NCBI RefSeq assembly: GCF_051131135.1
Contig: NZ_CP151274.1
Location: forward strand, 1,178,001 to 1,242,000
Length of the DNA stretch: 64,000 bases
Source of the DNA: Thermogladius sp023256015
GTDB lineage: Archaea; Thermoproteota; Thermoprotei_A; Sulfolobales; Desulfurococcaceae
Reading direction: 5' to 3'
Notes under the pieces: generated by a model
Told to the model about the DNA's origin: nothing
Database searches by the model: none
The model's input: only the letters and a program-made list of their open reading frames with translations
Program-made: the position numbers and the translations under genes
In this document: positions 1 through 9,227 of the stretch, piece by piece
Numbering within the stretch: position 1 is the first letter of the stretch
How the letters are laid out: the number at the start of each line of letters is the position of its first letter

Positions 1-1
1 C

Positions 2-1177
2 TACAGGGGGCGGTTCATATACGAGGCGGAGTACGACAAGAGGTTCCTCGATGCGGTGAAGAGGGTGCCAGGCGTAGACGTCGAGCTGTCGGGCGACCTA
101 ACCCTAGTCGTGGTCTCGGCTAAGCCTCTCACACTAGACTCCACGAACGTCCTCTCTCTAGTGGAGACTGCGGGCGGCGAGAGGTTGGTGTTGAAGAGCT
201 ACAGGCTTCTCCCCAGGGTTAACATGGAGTACGAGTGCCTCGTGAAGCTGAGTAGGGAGGGGTTCAAGAACGCCCCCCGCGTGAGAGGCCTCGTCTACGA
301 GGACGGCGAGCCCATTGCCATGCTCCTCCAGTACATACCCGGCTACAACGACGCCGGCTACCCGTTCTACGTCGAGCTCACCGAGTGGCTGAAGAACCCG
401 GGGACGAGGCTGAACGTCGGCCTCTCGGCTAAGCTGGGCGTGATAACAGGCGGCCTACACAGCGCTTTGAACAAGCCCGGCGACAGGGGCTTCTTCGGCG
501 TCGAGGAGGTGTCAGACAGAGACGTGTTGAAGTGGGAGGAGAGACTCAGCAAGAGGGCGAAGTTCATACTGGAGAAGTTCGACGAGAACGCGAGGGTTAA
601 GGGGTTCGAGTGGCTGGCCTTCTGGAGAGAGGTCTTCGAGAAGAGGGGTCTACAAGCCGTCGAAGAGGCGCGCAGCCTCCTGGACAGGTTCGTCCACGCG
701 TACAAGGCGAGGATACACCAGGACCTCCACCTACTCCAGATGATCTACGACCCCGGCGAGAACGAGTTCTACATAATAGACTTCGAAGGCGAGCCCGGTA
801 GGAGCCTTGAAGAGAGGCTGGAGAAGGAGCCCCCTCTAAGAGACGTCGCGTCGCTCGTGAGGAGCTTCCACTACCTATCCTTCGCGGCCCTGCTCAACAC
901 GCTCGGAGGCAGCGTTGACGGCTTGGCGAGGAGAGTTCTCGAGGAAGACCCCGCGCAGGCGTGGAGGAGGACCCACCTGACCTCAATGGTGTACTCCTAC
1001 CTCGCGAGGACGGGCCCCCTCGGCCTGCACGGCCTGGGCGACAGGCTGCTACGAGACGTGGATAGCCTGTTAAAGCCGTGGATCGTCGAGAGGGCCCTCT
1101 ACGAGCTCGCTTACGAGCTGATGTACAGGCCTGACTGGGCCCCCATACCCTTACTCGGCTTGCTGCGCCTATACTGA
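2..1177 (+). CDS. Maltokinase-like / aminoglycoside phosphotransferase-fold sugar kinase, 5' partial
   Basis: The reading frame is open from the left edge of the window (base 2) to a TGA, so the gene starts upstream; the first in-window start-like codon is a GTG at 56. The protein has a kinase-like layout: a Lys near an N-lobe strand (VLKSYR), then a Brenner-type loop (RIHQDLHLLQM) and a metal-binding motif (YIIDFEGEPG). This is the pattern of maltokinase (Mak/Pep2), which makes maltose 1-phosphate from maltose and ATP. It precedes GH57 and glycogen synthase genes, which fits a role in alpha-glucan metabolism. Maltokinase as opposed to another small-sugar kinase is inferred from motif and context. 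Confidence 0.7.
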   Translation, partial: YRGRFIYEAEYDKRFLDAVKRVPGVDVELSGDLTLVVVSAKPLTLDSTNVLSLVETAGGERLVLKSYRLLPRVNMEYECLVKLSREGFKNAPRVRGLVYEDGEPIAMLLQYIPGYNDAGYPFYVELTEWLKNPGTRLNVGLSAKLGVITGGLHSALNKPGDRGFFGVEEVSDRDVLKWEERLSKRAKFILEKFDENARVKGFEWLAFWREVFEKRGLQAVEEARSLLDRFVHAYKARIHQDLHLLQMIYDPGENEFYIIDFEGEPGRSLEERLEKEPPLRDVASLVRSFHYLSFAALLNTLGGSVDGLARRVLEEDPAQAWRRTHLTSMVYSYLARTGPLGLHGLGDRLLRDVDSLLKPWIVERALYELAYELMYRPDWAPIPLLGLLRLY

Positions 1178-1214
1178 ACAGTTTAATCGCATGTTTAAAG
1201 CTACTGACATGATG

Positions 1215-1222
1215 GTTTATTT
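1215..1222 (+). promoter_or_regulatory. TATA-like box before the GH57/glycogen operon
   Basis: The run GTTTATTT lies about 36 bases before the ATG at 1255. With the usual archaeal spacing of about 25 bases, transcription would begin near 1244 with a very short leader. This is the only clear promoter before the four tightly packed genes up to 8187. Confidence 0.45.
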
Positions 1223-1254
1223 GGCTAAGAGCAGTCTGTAATACTGGTGTTTAA

Positions 1255-2796
1255 ATGCCCGACGTTGTTTTCGTGTTCGAGGTCCACCAGCCCTACCGCC
1301 TCGCTAGGAACGTCTACCAGAGGCTTGTAGAGAGGGCCCTTAGAGGCGAGCTCACGCCGAGGGACGTGGAGGAGGCGCTCTTCGACCAGCCCCTGAACAA
1401 GCTCGTGATGGAGAGGGCGGCGGCCAAGTGTTACGTACCCGCCACTCAGATCGTACTGGAGAACATCAACCGCTACAAGGACTGGGACAGGAAGTTCAAG
1501 GTCACGTACTCGGTGTCGGGGGTCTTCGTAGAGCAGGCTAAGCGGTGGGCTCCGCAGGTGATCGAGCTCTTCAGGAAGCTGGCGGAGACAGGCCTGGTGG
1601 AGTTCGCGAGCCAGACCTACTACCACAGCATGGTCGCATTCCTCGGCGTCCCCGAGTACAGGGAACTCGTAGAGCAGGTCACGGAGCACAGGAAGCTAAT
1701 GGAGGAGGTCGTCGGCTACAGGCCTACCAGCATCGAGAACACGGAGTTCTCGTACAACAACGACATAGCAGCCGTCTTCGCCGGGCTGGGCTACAAGGTC
1801 GTGTTAACGGAGGGCGTCGACAGGGTCCTGGGCTGGAGGTCCCCGAACTACGTCTACAAGGCGTACGGTAGCGAGATAAGGGTGTTGACGAGGAACTACA
1901 GGCTGAGCGACGACGTCGGGTTCAGGTTTAGCGACAGGAACTGGGACCAGTACCCGTTGACAGCGGACAAGTACTCGGCCTGGCTGGCCGCCACCCCCGG
2001 CGACGTTATAATGATAGCCGTGGACTACGAGACCTTCGGCGAGCACCACTGGCCTGAGACCGGCATACACGAGTTCCTCCGCTGGCTCCCCGGCGAGGTC
2101 CTGAAGTACTCGAACCTCTCGTTCTCGACGCCGAGTGAGGTTGTAGACAAGTACCCGGCCAGGGACGTCTTCGACGTCCCGCCCTGGTCCTCTATAAGCT
2201 GGGCGGACGAGCGGGACTTGAGCGCCTGGCTGGGGAACAGCATGCAACAGGCCTCTATGAAGGCGCTCTACGACCTCTACTACTACGTGGTGGCACTTGA
2301 CGAGCCGGGGTTGAGGAGGCTGTGGAAGCTCCTTACGATAAGCGACCACTTGTACTACCAAGCCACTAAGTTCGGCAGCATAGGCGAGGTACACGCCTAC
2401 TTCTCGCCCTACAAGAACGCCCCGGACGCCTACGCCCTTTTCATGGAAACCGTGGGGGTCCTGTCCGTGCTGGTGGCCAACTCGATAGCGAGGAACCCGA
2501 GGGGGTTCGCGAGGAGGTTCAAGACGCCTCCCGAGAAGGCCTTCTACTTCTACTCTCCGCTCGAGGGCTTCATCGGCCTCAGGGCCTCGAGCCTACTGGA
2601 GCTCGCCGACCAGGTGAGGGCCGTGCCGGACGACATAGTCCTATTCCACGCGAGGAGGGGCGACTTCTCGAGCTGGGTGAGAAACGTCTTTATGCTCGGC
2701 GACCTAGCAGATAGGATTAGTGAGGCCGAGAAGAGAGAGCCCCGCGAGGCCAAGGAGCTGATCGCGAGGTACATAAGGGAGTACCTGGGTGCGTAG
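1255..2796 (+). CDS. GH57 alpha-amylase family glycoside hydrolase
   Basis: A 513-residue protein of glycoside hydrolase family 57, which cleaves or rearranges alpha-1,4-glucans by a retaining mechanism. Visible family motifs are HQPYR at residues 11-15, ENTEF at 161-165 (the region of the catalytic glutamate) and DYETFGEHHW at 257-266 (the region of the acid/base aspartate). The ENTEF and DYETFGEHHW forms match the alpha-amylase-like subgroup typified by Methanocaldococcus MJ1611. There is no signal peptide, so it should act on intracellular glycogen. It starts with ATG after a TATA-like box and is followed after two bases by the next GH57 gene, so the two are probably co-transcribed. Confidence 0.85.
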   Translation: MPDVVFVFEVHQPYRLARNVYQRLVERALRGELTPRDVEEALFDQPLNKLVMERAAAKCYVPATQIVLENINRYKDWDRKFKVTYSVSGVFVEQAKRWAPQVIELFRKLAETGLVEFASQTYYHSMVAFLGVPEYRELVEQVTEHRKLMEEVVGYRPTSIENTEFSYNNDIAAVFAGLGYKVVLTEGVDRVLGWRSPNYVYKAYGSEIRVLTRNYRLSDDVGFRFSDRNWDQYPLTADKYSAWLAATPGDVIMIAVDYETFGEHHWPETGIHEFLRWLPGEVLKYSNLSFSTPSEVVDKYPARDVFDVPPWSSISWADERDLSAWLGNSMQQASMKALYDLYYYVVALDEPGLRRLWKLLTISDHLYYQATKFGSIGEVHAYFSPYKNAPDAYALFMETVGVLSVLVANSIARNPRGFARRFKTPPEKAFYFYSPLEGFIGLRASSLLELADQVRAVPDDIVLFHARRGDFSSWVRNVFMLGDLADRISEAEKREPREAKELIARYIREYLGA

Positions 2797-2798
2797 CC

Positions 2799-4721
2799 TT
2801 GCCCGGCTACTTCGTATTCGCAATACACTTCCACCAGCCGACAGGGCAGCTGAAGAGGGTCAGCGACAGGGTCTTCGAAAACAGCTACAAGCTACTACTG
2901 GAGGTGCTGAAGGAGTTCAGCGACCTCAAGTTCACGGTACACGTGAGCGGCCCGCTCCTACTGTACGCCAGCGAGTACTACCCTGAGTGGCTCAACGAGC
3001 TAGCCAAGCTGGCGCAGTACGGGGTGATCGAGGTACTGGGTGGGAGCCTGGGGGAGGCGATCCTCCCCATACTCCCCGGGGAGGACAGGGACCTCCAGCT
3101 ACGGGAGTACGCGAGGCTCGCAGAAAAGGTCTTCGGGCTCAAGCCGAGGGGTGCCTGGCTGCCGGAGAGGGTCTGGGAGCCCGGGCTCGTCGGGCACTTC
3201 GCGAGGAGCGGTATAGAGTACGTCCTACTAGACGACTCGACGCTCCAGAGGGCGAACAAGACCAGCAGCGACTCCCTGTACCCCTGGCTGACAGAGGACG
3301 CGGGGAGTAGGCTCGCGGCGTTCTTCATAGACACGGCCCTCCGCTACGTCCTACCCTGGGAGCACCCGGACAGAGTTATCGACTTCATGAAGTCCAGGGT
3401 CAGGGGCCTAGAAAACCCGGTGCTTGTCTGGGGTAGCGACGCTGAGAAGTTCGGGGAGTGGAGGGACCCGGGCTGGGCCAGGTGGTGGCTTAGGGAGTTC
3501 CTGAACAAGCTTAGGCTCGAGAGGGAGATTCAGACCGTACACCCCTCCGAGTACTTGAAGCAGTTCGGCGTCAGGGGCCTGGTCTACCTGCCCCCGGGCA
3601 GCTACGACAAGATGCTGGAGTGGAGCGGCGGGTTCTTCAGGAACTTCATCGCCAAGTACGCCGAGGTCAACAACATGCACAAGAAGATGTTGTGGGTGAG
3701 GAGGAAGCTGGAGCGCGCGGGCGGCGGGCTGGAGGAGGCCTGGAAGAGCTACCTGCTAGCCCAGTGTAACGACGCCTACTGGCACGGCTTGTTCGGAGGC
3801 GTATACCTGGCTCACCTCAGGCAGGCGATCTACGAGAACTACATCAAGGCTGAGAGAGCGGCGGAGGAGGCCGCGGGCTACTTCGAGGAGGATGCCCGTA
3901 AACTCCTCCTGGAGGACTTCGACTACGACGGCCTAGACGAGCTCTTGGTCGAAAGCAGGGACTACAACGTCTACGTAGACCTGCGGGACGGCGGCACTGT
4001 CTTCGAGTTCGACGTCAAGAGGAAGGGGCTCGAGCACAACCTCCAGGACACGATGAGCAGGTACGCGGAGCCATACCTCGAGGGTGCGAGGTTCGCGCCC
4101 GACTGGTACAGGCGCGTCAGCGCCAGGGTCCACTTGTGGAGCACCGACACGGGGATAGACGACTGGCTGTGGAACACGCCCTTCAAGGACCTCGGCGACC
4201 TCGCCTTGGCTAGGCACTACCTGACCCACATGGACAAGGAGGGGGTGACGCTGAGGGCTACAGGGGGCTACTACGTCTTCGGGAGTAGAGTCGCCGAGGT
4301 CGAGGTGGAGAAGAGGGTGAGGTTCCTGGGCAACGGCTACGCGATCGACTACGCGGTGAGGAACCTGAGGGGCGGTGTAATAAGGGCCAAGGTAGGCTAC
4401 GAGTACCACTTGGCGCCCAAGATAGACAGGGTGGGCGAGGGGGAGCTCTCGTACGCGGTGGGCGGCTCGCGTCTGAGCGTCAGGGACAGGTACGTGGGCA
4501 GAGCCAGCTCTGTAAGGGTGTCGAGCCCGGTCTACCCCGACGTAGAGCTGTCGGCGAGTAGAGAGCTGGAGGTGTGGGCGGCACCGCTGTCTACTCTGGC
4601 GAGGACGGAGAAGGGCCTCATGGAGATGTTCCAGGGGCTAGCGGTGCACTTCGTGGACTACGTCGAGCTAGACCCGGGGAGAGAGGTCAGGCTCACCGTA
4701 GAGACGAGGGTCGCGTGGTAG
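2799..4721 (+). CDS. GH57 4-alpha-glucanotransferase
   Basis: A 640-residue GH57 enzyme of the 4-alpha-glucanotransferase type, which moves maltooligosaccharide segments between alpha-1,4-glucan chains. Motifs are HQP at 12-14, WLPERVWEP with Glu123, and WGSDAEKFGEW with Asp214. These two positions are the same numbers as the catalytic nucleophile and acid/base of the Thermococcus litoralis enzyme, which is strong support. The C-terminal half, a beta-rich region from about residue 300, corresponds to the DUF1925/DUF1926 domains usual in this subgroup. It starts with TTG two bases after the preceding stop, and glycogen synthase follows 7 bases later. Confidence 0.9.
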   Translation: MPGYFVFAIHFHQPTGQLKRVSDRVFENSYKLLLEVLKEFSDLKFTVHVSGPLLLYASEYYPEWLNELAKLAQYGVIEVLGGSLGEAILPILPGEDRDLQLREYARLAEKVFGLKPRGAWLPERVWEPGLVGHFARSGIEYVLLDDSTLQRANKTSSDSLYPWLTEDAGSRLAAFFIDTALRYVLPWEHPDRVIDFMKSRVRGLENPVLVWGSDAEKFGEWRDPGWARWWLREFLNKLRLEREIQTVHPSEYLKQFGVRGLVYLPPGSYDKMLEWSGGFFRNFIAKYAEVNNMHKKMLWVRRKLERAGGGLEEAWKSYLLAQCNDAYWHGLFGGVYLAHLRQAIYENYIKAERAAEEAAGYFEEDARKLLLEDFDYDGLDELLVESRDYNVYVDLRDGGTVFEFDVKRKGLEHNLQDTMSRYAEPYLEGARFAPDWYRRVSARVHLWSTDTGIDDWLWNTPFKDLGDLALARHYLTHMDKEGVTLRATGGYYVFGSRVAEVEVEKRVRFLGNGYAIDYAVRNLRGGVIRAKVGYEYHLAPKIDRVGEGELSYAVGGSRLSVRDRYVGRASSVRVSSPVYPDVELSASRELEVWAAPLSTLARTEKGLMEMFQGLAVHFVDYVELDPGREVRLTVETRVAW

Positions 4722-4728
4722 TCTAGAG

Positions 4729-6291
4729 TTGAGGGCCTGGATCCTGACCTTCGAGTCCAAGACGACGAGGAAGGTCGGCGGTCTGGCCGAAGTACCGCCG
4801 GAGCTGGCCAAGGGCCTCAGCGAGAGGGGGGTCGACGCCGTCCTGGTGACGCCCTCGCACGGGCTTACCCCCGAGGGGGACGTGCTACTAGAGTACAGGG
4901 TTGAAGGCGAGGTCTACAGGGTGTCTTCCTCGGACCTGGCCGGCCTGAGGCACTACATAGTCAGCGGCGGGCTCTTCAACAGCAGCGACGTCTACGGCGG
5001 CGACCTCTACGCGAAGGCCCTCGTCTTCACTCGCGTGGTGAAGGCCCTCTACGAGAAGTACCTGGACGAGGGTGACTGGCCCGACGTCCTCCACGCCAAC
5101 GACTGGCACTCCGGCCTGTCGATTGTCGCGGTGAACAGCCTGGCCCTCGAGAAGGGGGTGAAGACGAGGCTCGTTTACCACGTCCACCTGCTCTCGAAGT
5201 CGAGGGCGAGACTAGAGGACCTGGAGTCCTTGACCGGCGGGAAGCAGGTCAGGGGTAGGCACGGCGTGAGGGACTTGAGGTACTACTACGAGGCCTCACA
5301 AGGGTTCGTCGACAGGCTAGTCCCCCTCGTCTCCGACACCACGGTCACCGTTAGCGACGACTACGCTAGGACCGTTGAGAAGTGGGTGGGCCTCAACCAC
5401 GGCCTGAGAGTCCTCACGGTGCCCAACGCGAGCTCGTGGACGCCCGAGTTGGTCCAGAAGTATGTCAAGGAGCTGGCGGGAGACAGGGGGGTGGCCGACA
5501 GAGCCCTGACTAGGAGGGCCGTGTTCAAGGAGCTGTGCTCGGGGAGCGTCAGCGCGCTGTCCGGCGAGGCGTACAGGGCGCTCAAGGCCCTGGGAGTGGA
5601 CGCCGCAAGCGACACCTGGCACCAGTGCTTCGAGGAGGACGGAGACCTGGTACTGGCCACCGGTAGGGTCTCCAGGCAGAAGGGCTTCGACCTTTTGCTC
5701 AGCGCCCTCGAGAAGGTCCTGGTCAGGAACCCCATGGTCAGGGTACTCTTAATGATTATCCCAGTGCCCGGCTCCGAGAGCATTCTCGAGTTCATGGTCA
5801 GGAGGCTTAGGCTCTTCGACAAGAACCTGAAGATAGTCTTCGGCCACGTGGATAAGAGGGTCTTCGTCCCCGCCCACTACGCCGCAAGCGTGTTTGTCGC
5901 CCCGAGCTACTACGAGCCCTTCGGCCTCGTCGCGCTAGAGGCCATGGCCTCGGGCACCCCCGTCCTGGCCAGCGACACCGGTGGGTTCAAGACTACAGTC
6001 CTCGACGTACGGGTGCACGGGCTGCGTGGGACGGGGGTCCTCTTCGAGAACGGGTCTGTGGGGCAGCTAGCCTCCTACCTAGCAGACCTAACGCTGTTCA
6101 TGGCCGCCGAGGACGGCGCGGCCCGATCTAACCGGGTGCCCGGAAGGATAATGGACCCGGCAATAAGGAGGCTGCTCATAGAGGAGCCCAGAGCTCCCTC
6201 GATTATAAGGAGATCTTGTGCCCATAGATCGGCGGAGTTTAGTTGGGCGAGGTCTGTTTCGAGGCTACTCGAGGTCTACGGGGCGGTTTAG
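4729..6291 (+). CDS. glgA: Glycogen/starch synthase, GT5 family
   Basis: A 520-residue glycosyltransferase family 5 enzyme that extends glycogen from a nucleotide-glucose donor. The N-terminal domain has the KVGGLAEV loop (residues 15-22) typical of glycogen synthases. The C-terminal GT-B domain carries TGRVSRQKGFDLL and the EX7E element in YYEPFGLVALEAMASG (about 393-408). Archaeal members may use ADP- or UDP-glucose; the sequence does not decide this. It starts with TTG and abuts the next GH57 gene with no spacer, so synthesis and remodelling of glycogen appear to be expressed together. Confidence 0.9.
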   Translation: MRAWILTFESKTTRKVGGLAEVPPELAKGLSERGVDAVLVTPSHGLTPEGDVLLEYRVEGEVYRVSSSDLAGLRHYIVSGGLFNSSDVYGGDLYAKALVFTRVVKALYEKYLDEGDWPDVLHANDWHSGLSIVAVNSLALEKGVKTRLVYHVHLLSKSRARLEDLESLTGGKQVRGRHGVRDLRYYYEASQGFVDRLVPLVSDTTVTVSDDYARTVEKWVGLNHGLRVLTVPNASSWTPELVQKYVKELAGDRGVADRALTRRAVFKELCSGSVSALSGEAYRALKALGVDAASDTWHQCFEEDGDLVLATGRVSRQKGFDLLLSALEKVLVRNPMVRVLLMIIPVPGSESILEFMVRRLRLFDKNLKIVFGHVDKRVFVPAHYAASVFVAPSYYEPFGLVALEAMASGTPVLASDTGGFKTTVLDVRVHGLRGTGVLFENGSVGQLASYLADLTLFMAAEDGAARSNRVPGRIMDPAIRRLLIEEPRAPSIIRRSCAHRSAEFSWARSVSRLLEVYGAV

Positions 6292-8187
6292 TTGTCTAGC
6301 ATCGTCCCTTTTAAACACGTAAACGGCGTAGAGGCCTACCTCGTGCTGGACAAACCGCTCTACAAGCCCGGCGGGGAGGCCAAGGCGCACATACTCCTCG
6401 AGAACAGGGGGAACGAGAGGAGCCTGAGAGTCAGGCTGGTCGACGAGAAGAACGCTGTCCAGGCCGATAAGACGGTGAACTTGAAGGAGGGGGAGAGAGT
6501 CGTTGACATAACATCGGTCTCCTTGATCGAACAGCCCGGTGTACACAGGCTGAAGCTCTACCTCGACTCCACGGTGGTAGACGAAGTCGCCTACATCACG
6601 GCCGACCCGTCGTCGAGGAGGCCTGTTAAAGTTGCCTTTGTCTGGCACAACCACCAGGCCCCCAACTACGACCCCGCGGGCAGGTACCACGCGGACTGGG
6701 CCTTCTCCTACGTCTACAAGGACATACTCAAGCCCTACGGCCGGGGCCCCTACCACTACCACACGGTCCTGCTGGAGAACCACCCGAGCTACTACGCCAC
6801 GTTCAACCTCAGCCCCAGCCTGCTCTACCAGTGGGACATGGCTGTCAAGGGCCGCGTGGTCTTCAAAGACGGGAGGGTGCTCCCCAGGGAGAGCGACGAG
6901 GTGAAGCTGGTGGAGGAGACGCTGAATTCCTACGTAGAGTTCGCCAAGGAAGGGAGGATAGACGTTCTGACCAGCGTGTACGCCCACACGATACTGGGCT
7001 TTCTGACGGACGTTCTGGACGCGCCCGACGTCGTCGCCGAGGAGGTCGCCTACGGGGTTAAGGTGAGCAAGGAGGTCCTAGCCGGGTACGAGCCCCTGGG
7101 GTTCTGGACCCCCGAGATGGCGTTCTCCATGAAGCTCGTGAAGATACTCCAGGACAACGGGCTGGAGTACACGGTGCTGGACGACGCCAACCACTTCTAC
7201 TACTCGGAGGGCGAGAGGGGGACGCACTACGAGCCGTACATCCTCCTAGACCCATCCACCAGGAGCCACATAACCGTGTTCTTCAGGGACAGCTACCTGA
7301 GCAACGTGCTGAGCTTCCAGAACAACTTCGTATCCGAGCTACACGCTTGGAGGAACGCGTACGAGTTCGCGTACATGGTGGCGGGGAAGTGGCTGGAGAA
7401 GGCGGCGAAGATAGTGACGGTGGCGCTCGACGGCGAGAACTGGATGGCGTTCTCGAAAAACCCTCCCCTCACAGCGTACTTCTCGGACAGGCTCCTCCTC
7501 TACCTCGAGGCCTTGTCCGACTTCAACTTCATAAAGACGACGCACCTCAGGGAGGCCCTGGAGGAGGTGCCGGCGAGGAGGGTGCTCACCAACATACCGA
7601 CCAACACGTGGCTCGGGACTTTCAACAAGTGGCGCGGAGAGGTCGCTGAGCAGGAGAAGCACTGGACGAGGGTGGCCGAGGCCCTGAGGCTCCTCAGGGC
7701 CTACGAGAACATGATCCAGGGAAGGGACAGCTACAGCGCGTCCGCGAGGTACGCCCTGTGGCACGCCCTTGACAGCGACTACTGGTGGGCGGAGTTCTGG
7801 AGCCCCGGGGTTATAAACGCGTGGCTCGACGAGGCATACAGGGTACTGCAGGACAGGCTCGGTAACGTCAGGGTGGTGGACGTCAAGGTCAGGGGGGACG
7901 TCTACATGGGAGGGGAGTGCGAGCTTGTGGCGTCCGTGGAGAACAACCTCGACAGGGACGTCAAGGTGAGCATACTCGTGGACTCCTACGTTGTCAGGGA
8001 CATCGCCGGGGCCCCAAGGCAGGTCGTCCTGAAGGCTAGGACGGTCAACAACGTTGCGTTCAGGGTCCGGGCGACGTCTGCTGGTGAGGCGCCCGTCTCT
8101 ATTCTGTTGCTCAGCGACAGCAGCGTAGTGTCCTCGTACACGAGGAGCCTGTATGTCGCGCAGAGGCTCCCGCATAATCCACGTTAG
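6292..8187 (+). CDS. GH57 glycoside hydrolase with N-terminal beta-sandwich domain
   Basis: A 631-residue GH57 protein with an added N-terminal domain of about 100 residues (beta-rich, like CARDB or Ig folds) and a similar C-terminal domain (about 545-625). Catalytic-domain motifs are HNHQAP (119-124), GFWTPEMAFS (270-279, Glu275) and ALDGENW (378-384, Asp380). It has no signal peptide. The subgroup matches archaeal proteins labelled alpha-amylase or amylopullulanase-like, but I cannot assign exact linkage specificity. It starts with TTG directly after the glgA stop and is followed by a T-rich run, so it is probably the last gene of the glycogen operon. Confidence 0.82.
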   Translation: MSSIVPFKHVNGVEAYLVLDKPLYKPGGEAKAHILLENRGNERSLRVRLVDEKNAVQADKTVNLKEGERVVDITSVSLIEQPGVHRLKLYLDSTVVDEVAYITADPSSRRPVKVAFVWHNHQAPNYDPAGRYHADWAFSYVYKDILKPYGRGPYHYHTVLLENHPSYYATFNLSPSLLYQWDMAVKGRVVFKDGRVLPRESDEVKLVEETLNSYVEFAKEGRIDVLTSVYAHTILGFLTDVLDAPDVVAEEVAYGVKVSKEVLAGYEPLGFWTPEMAFSMKLVKILQDNGLEYTVLDDANHFYYSEGERGTHYEPYILLDPSTRSHITVFFRDSYLSNVLSFQNNFVSELHAWRNAYEFAYMVAGKWLEKAAKIVTVALDGENWMAFSKNPPLTAYFSDRLLLYLEALSDFNFIKTTHLREALEEVPARRVLTNIPTNTWLGTFNKWRGEVAEQEKHWTRVAEALRLLRAYENMIQGRDSYSASARYALWHALDSDYWWAEFWSPGVINAWLDEAYRVLQDRLGNVRVVDVKVRGDVYMGGECELVASVENNLDRDVKVSILVDSYVVRDIAGAPRQVVLKARTVNNVAFRVRATSAGEAPVSILLLSDSSVVSSYTRSLYVAQRLPHNPR

Positions 8188-8199
8188 TTTTTTAAACAG
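8188..8199 (+). terminator. T-run after the glycogen operon, overlapping a TATA-like box
   Basis: Six T residues follow one base after the GH57 stop, as at many archaeal 3' ends. The same stretch (TTTTTTAAACA) could act as the TATA box for the DHH gene, whose start lies about 40 bases on. Confidence 0.45.
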
Positions 8200-8234
8200 T
8201 GCTTACAAATTAACTATCACGCCCCGGGTAGGTA

Positions 8235-9176
8235 GTGGTGGGTAGAGTCTCGATAACGCACTGGGATATCGACGGCCTCGCGTCGGCGGCCTTCATTTAC
8301 TTCAAGGTCAGGCCGGTGCAGCAGATACTGGCATCGGTGACCTCTCTCCCCAACTACCTCCTAGAAGTCCTGCGCCAGACCCCGCCAGTTAGAGAGGTCT
8401 GGATAGCGGACTTGAACCCCCAGGCGTCTAGCCTGAGGGCCCTAATCGCGTTCCTCGAGGAGGCCAAGAGGAGGAAGATCAGGGTCTACTGGCTAGACCA
8501 CCACGAGTGGGACCCGAGCGTGTACAGAGAGCTAGTGGGCTTCGACGACGTGCTGACGTACGTGGTCGACCCGAACTACACCTCGGCCGACCTCGTCGCC
8601 AGCAAACTCGGGTTGAGAGGCGACAAGTTCGTCGAGGAGCTCGTTAAGCTCTCCTACGACGACGACTTCTTCCTCAACAAGTACGAGCTCACAGTGAGGT
8701 GGAGGAGGGTGCTGAGGTGGTACGGCTGGGAGGTGAGGTACAAGGCGTTGGAGTCCTTCAAGAGGAGGGATTTGGCCCCTGCGTGGATGATCGAGCTGTA
8801 CAACAGAGAGGTCTCGGTTGTCTACGAAAACCTGATAAGGGAGGCGATCGCCAGGATGGACGTCGTCGAGAGAGACGGGTTCAGGATAATGATATTCCCC
8901 GACGTGGACCCGCGGATCCACCCGGGCGAGATCGTCGACGTGTCGGAGAAGAACGGCCTGATAGCCCACCTATACATAGTCAGGTACCCGCGCGGCGTCA
9001 GCCTGAGGAGCGACTACATAGACGTCTCGTCGATCGCCAGAGACCTGGGCGGCGGCGGTCACGCGAGAGCGGCTGGTATACCGGGCGAGGTCAGCCTGAG
9101 GGCAGTACTAGACAAGGTCTTCGAGAAAATAGACCAGTCGAAGTTCGCCCCTTTAACTGACAGACAGGTCGCATAG
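8235..9176 (+). CDS. DHH/DHHA1 family phosphoesterase
   Basis: A 313-residue DHH-superfamily phosphoesterase. Metal-binding motifs are HWDIDGLASAA (9-19), ADLNP (58-62) and the LDHH signature (87-90). The C-terminal DHHA1 motif GGGGHARAAG is at 272-281. Family members hydrolyse phosphodiesters in RecJ-like exonuclease, nanoRNase or pAp phosphatase roles; crenarchaeal members of this size are mostly uncharacterised. Two GTG codons in a row begin the gene (8235 and 8238), and I took the first. It is a single gene between the glycogen operon and the suf region, with no operon partner. Confidence 0.85.
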   Translation: MVGRVSITHWDIDGLASAAFIYFKVRPVQQILASVTSLPNYLLEVLRQTPPVREVWIADLNPQASSLRALIAFLEEAKRRKIRVYWLDHHEWDPSVYRELVGFDDVLTYVVDPNYTSADLVASKLGLRGDKFVEELVKLSYDDDFFLNKYELTVRWRRVLRWYGWEVRYKALESFKRRDLAPAWMIELYNREVSVVYENLIREAIARMDVVERDGFRIMIFPDVDPRIHPGEIVDVSEKNGLIAHLYIVRYPRGVSLRSDYIDVSSIARDLGGGGHARAAGIPGEVSLRAVLDKVFEKIDQSKFAPLTDRQVA

Positions 9177-9227
9177 CAGCCCTCCCTCCTTGACGTGCTC
9201 AATTAAAAACAACGTTATATTATGTAA

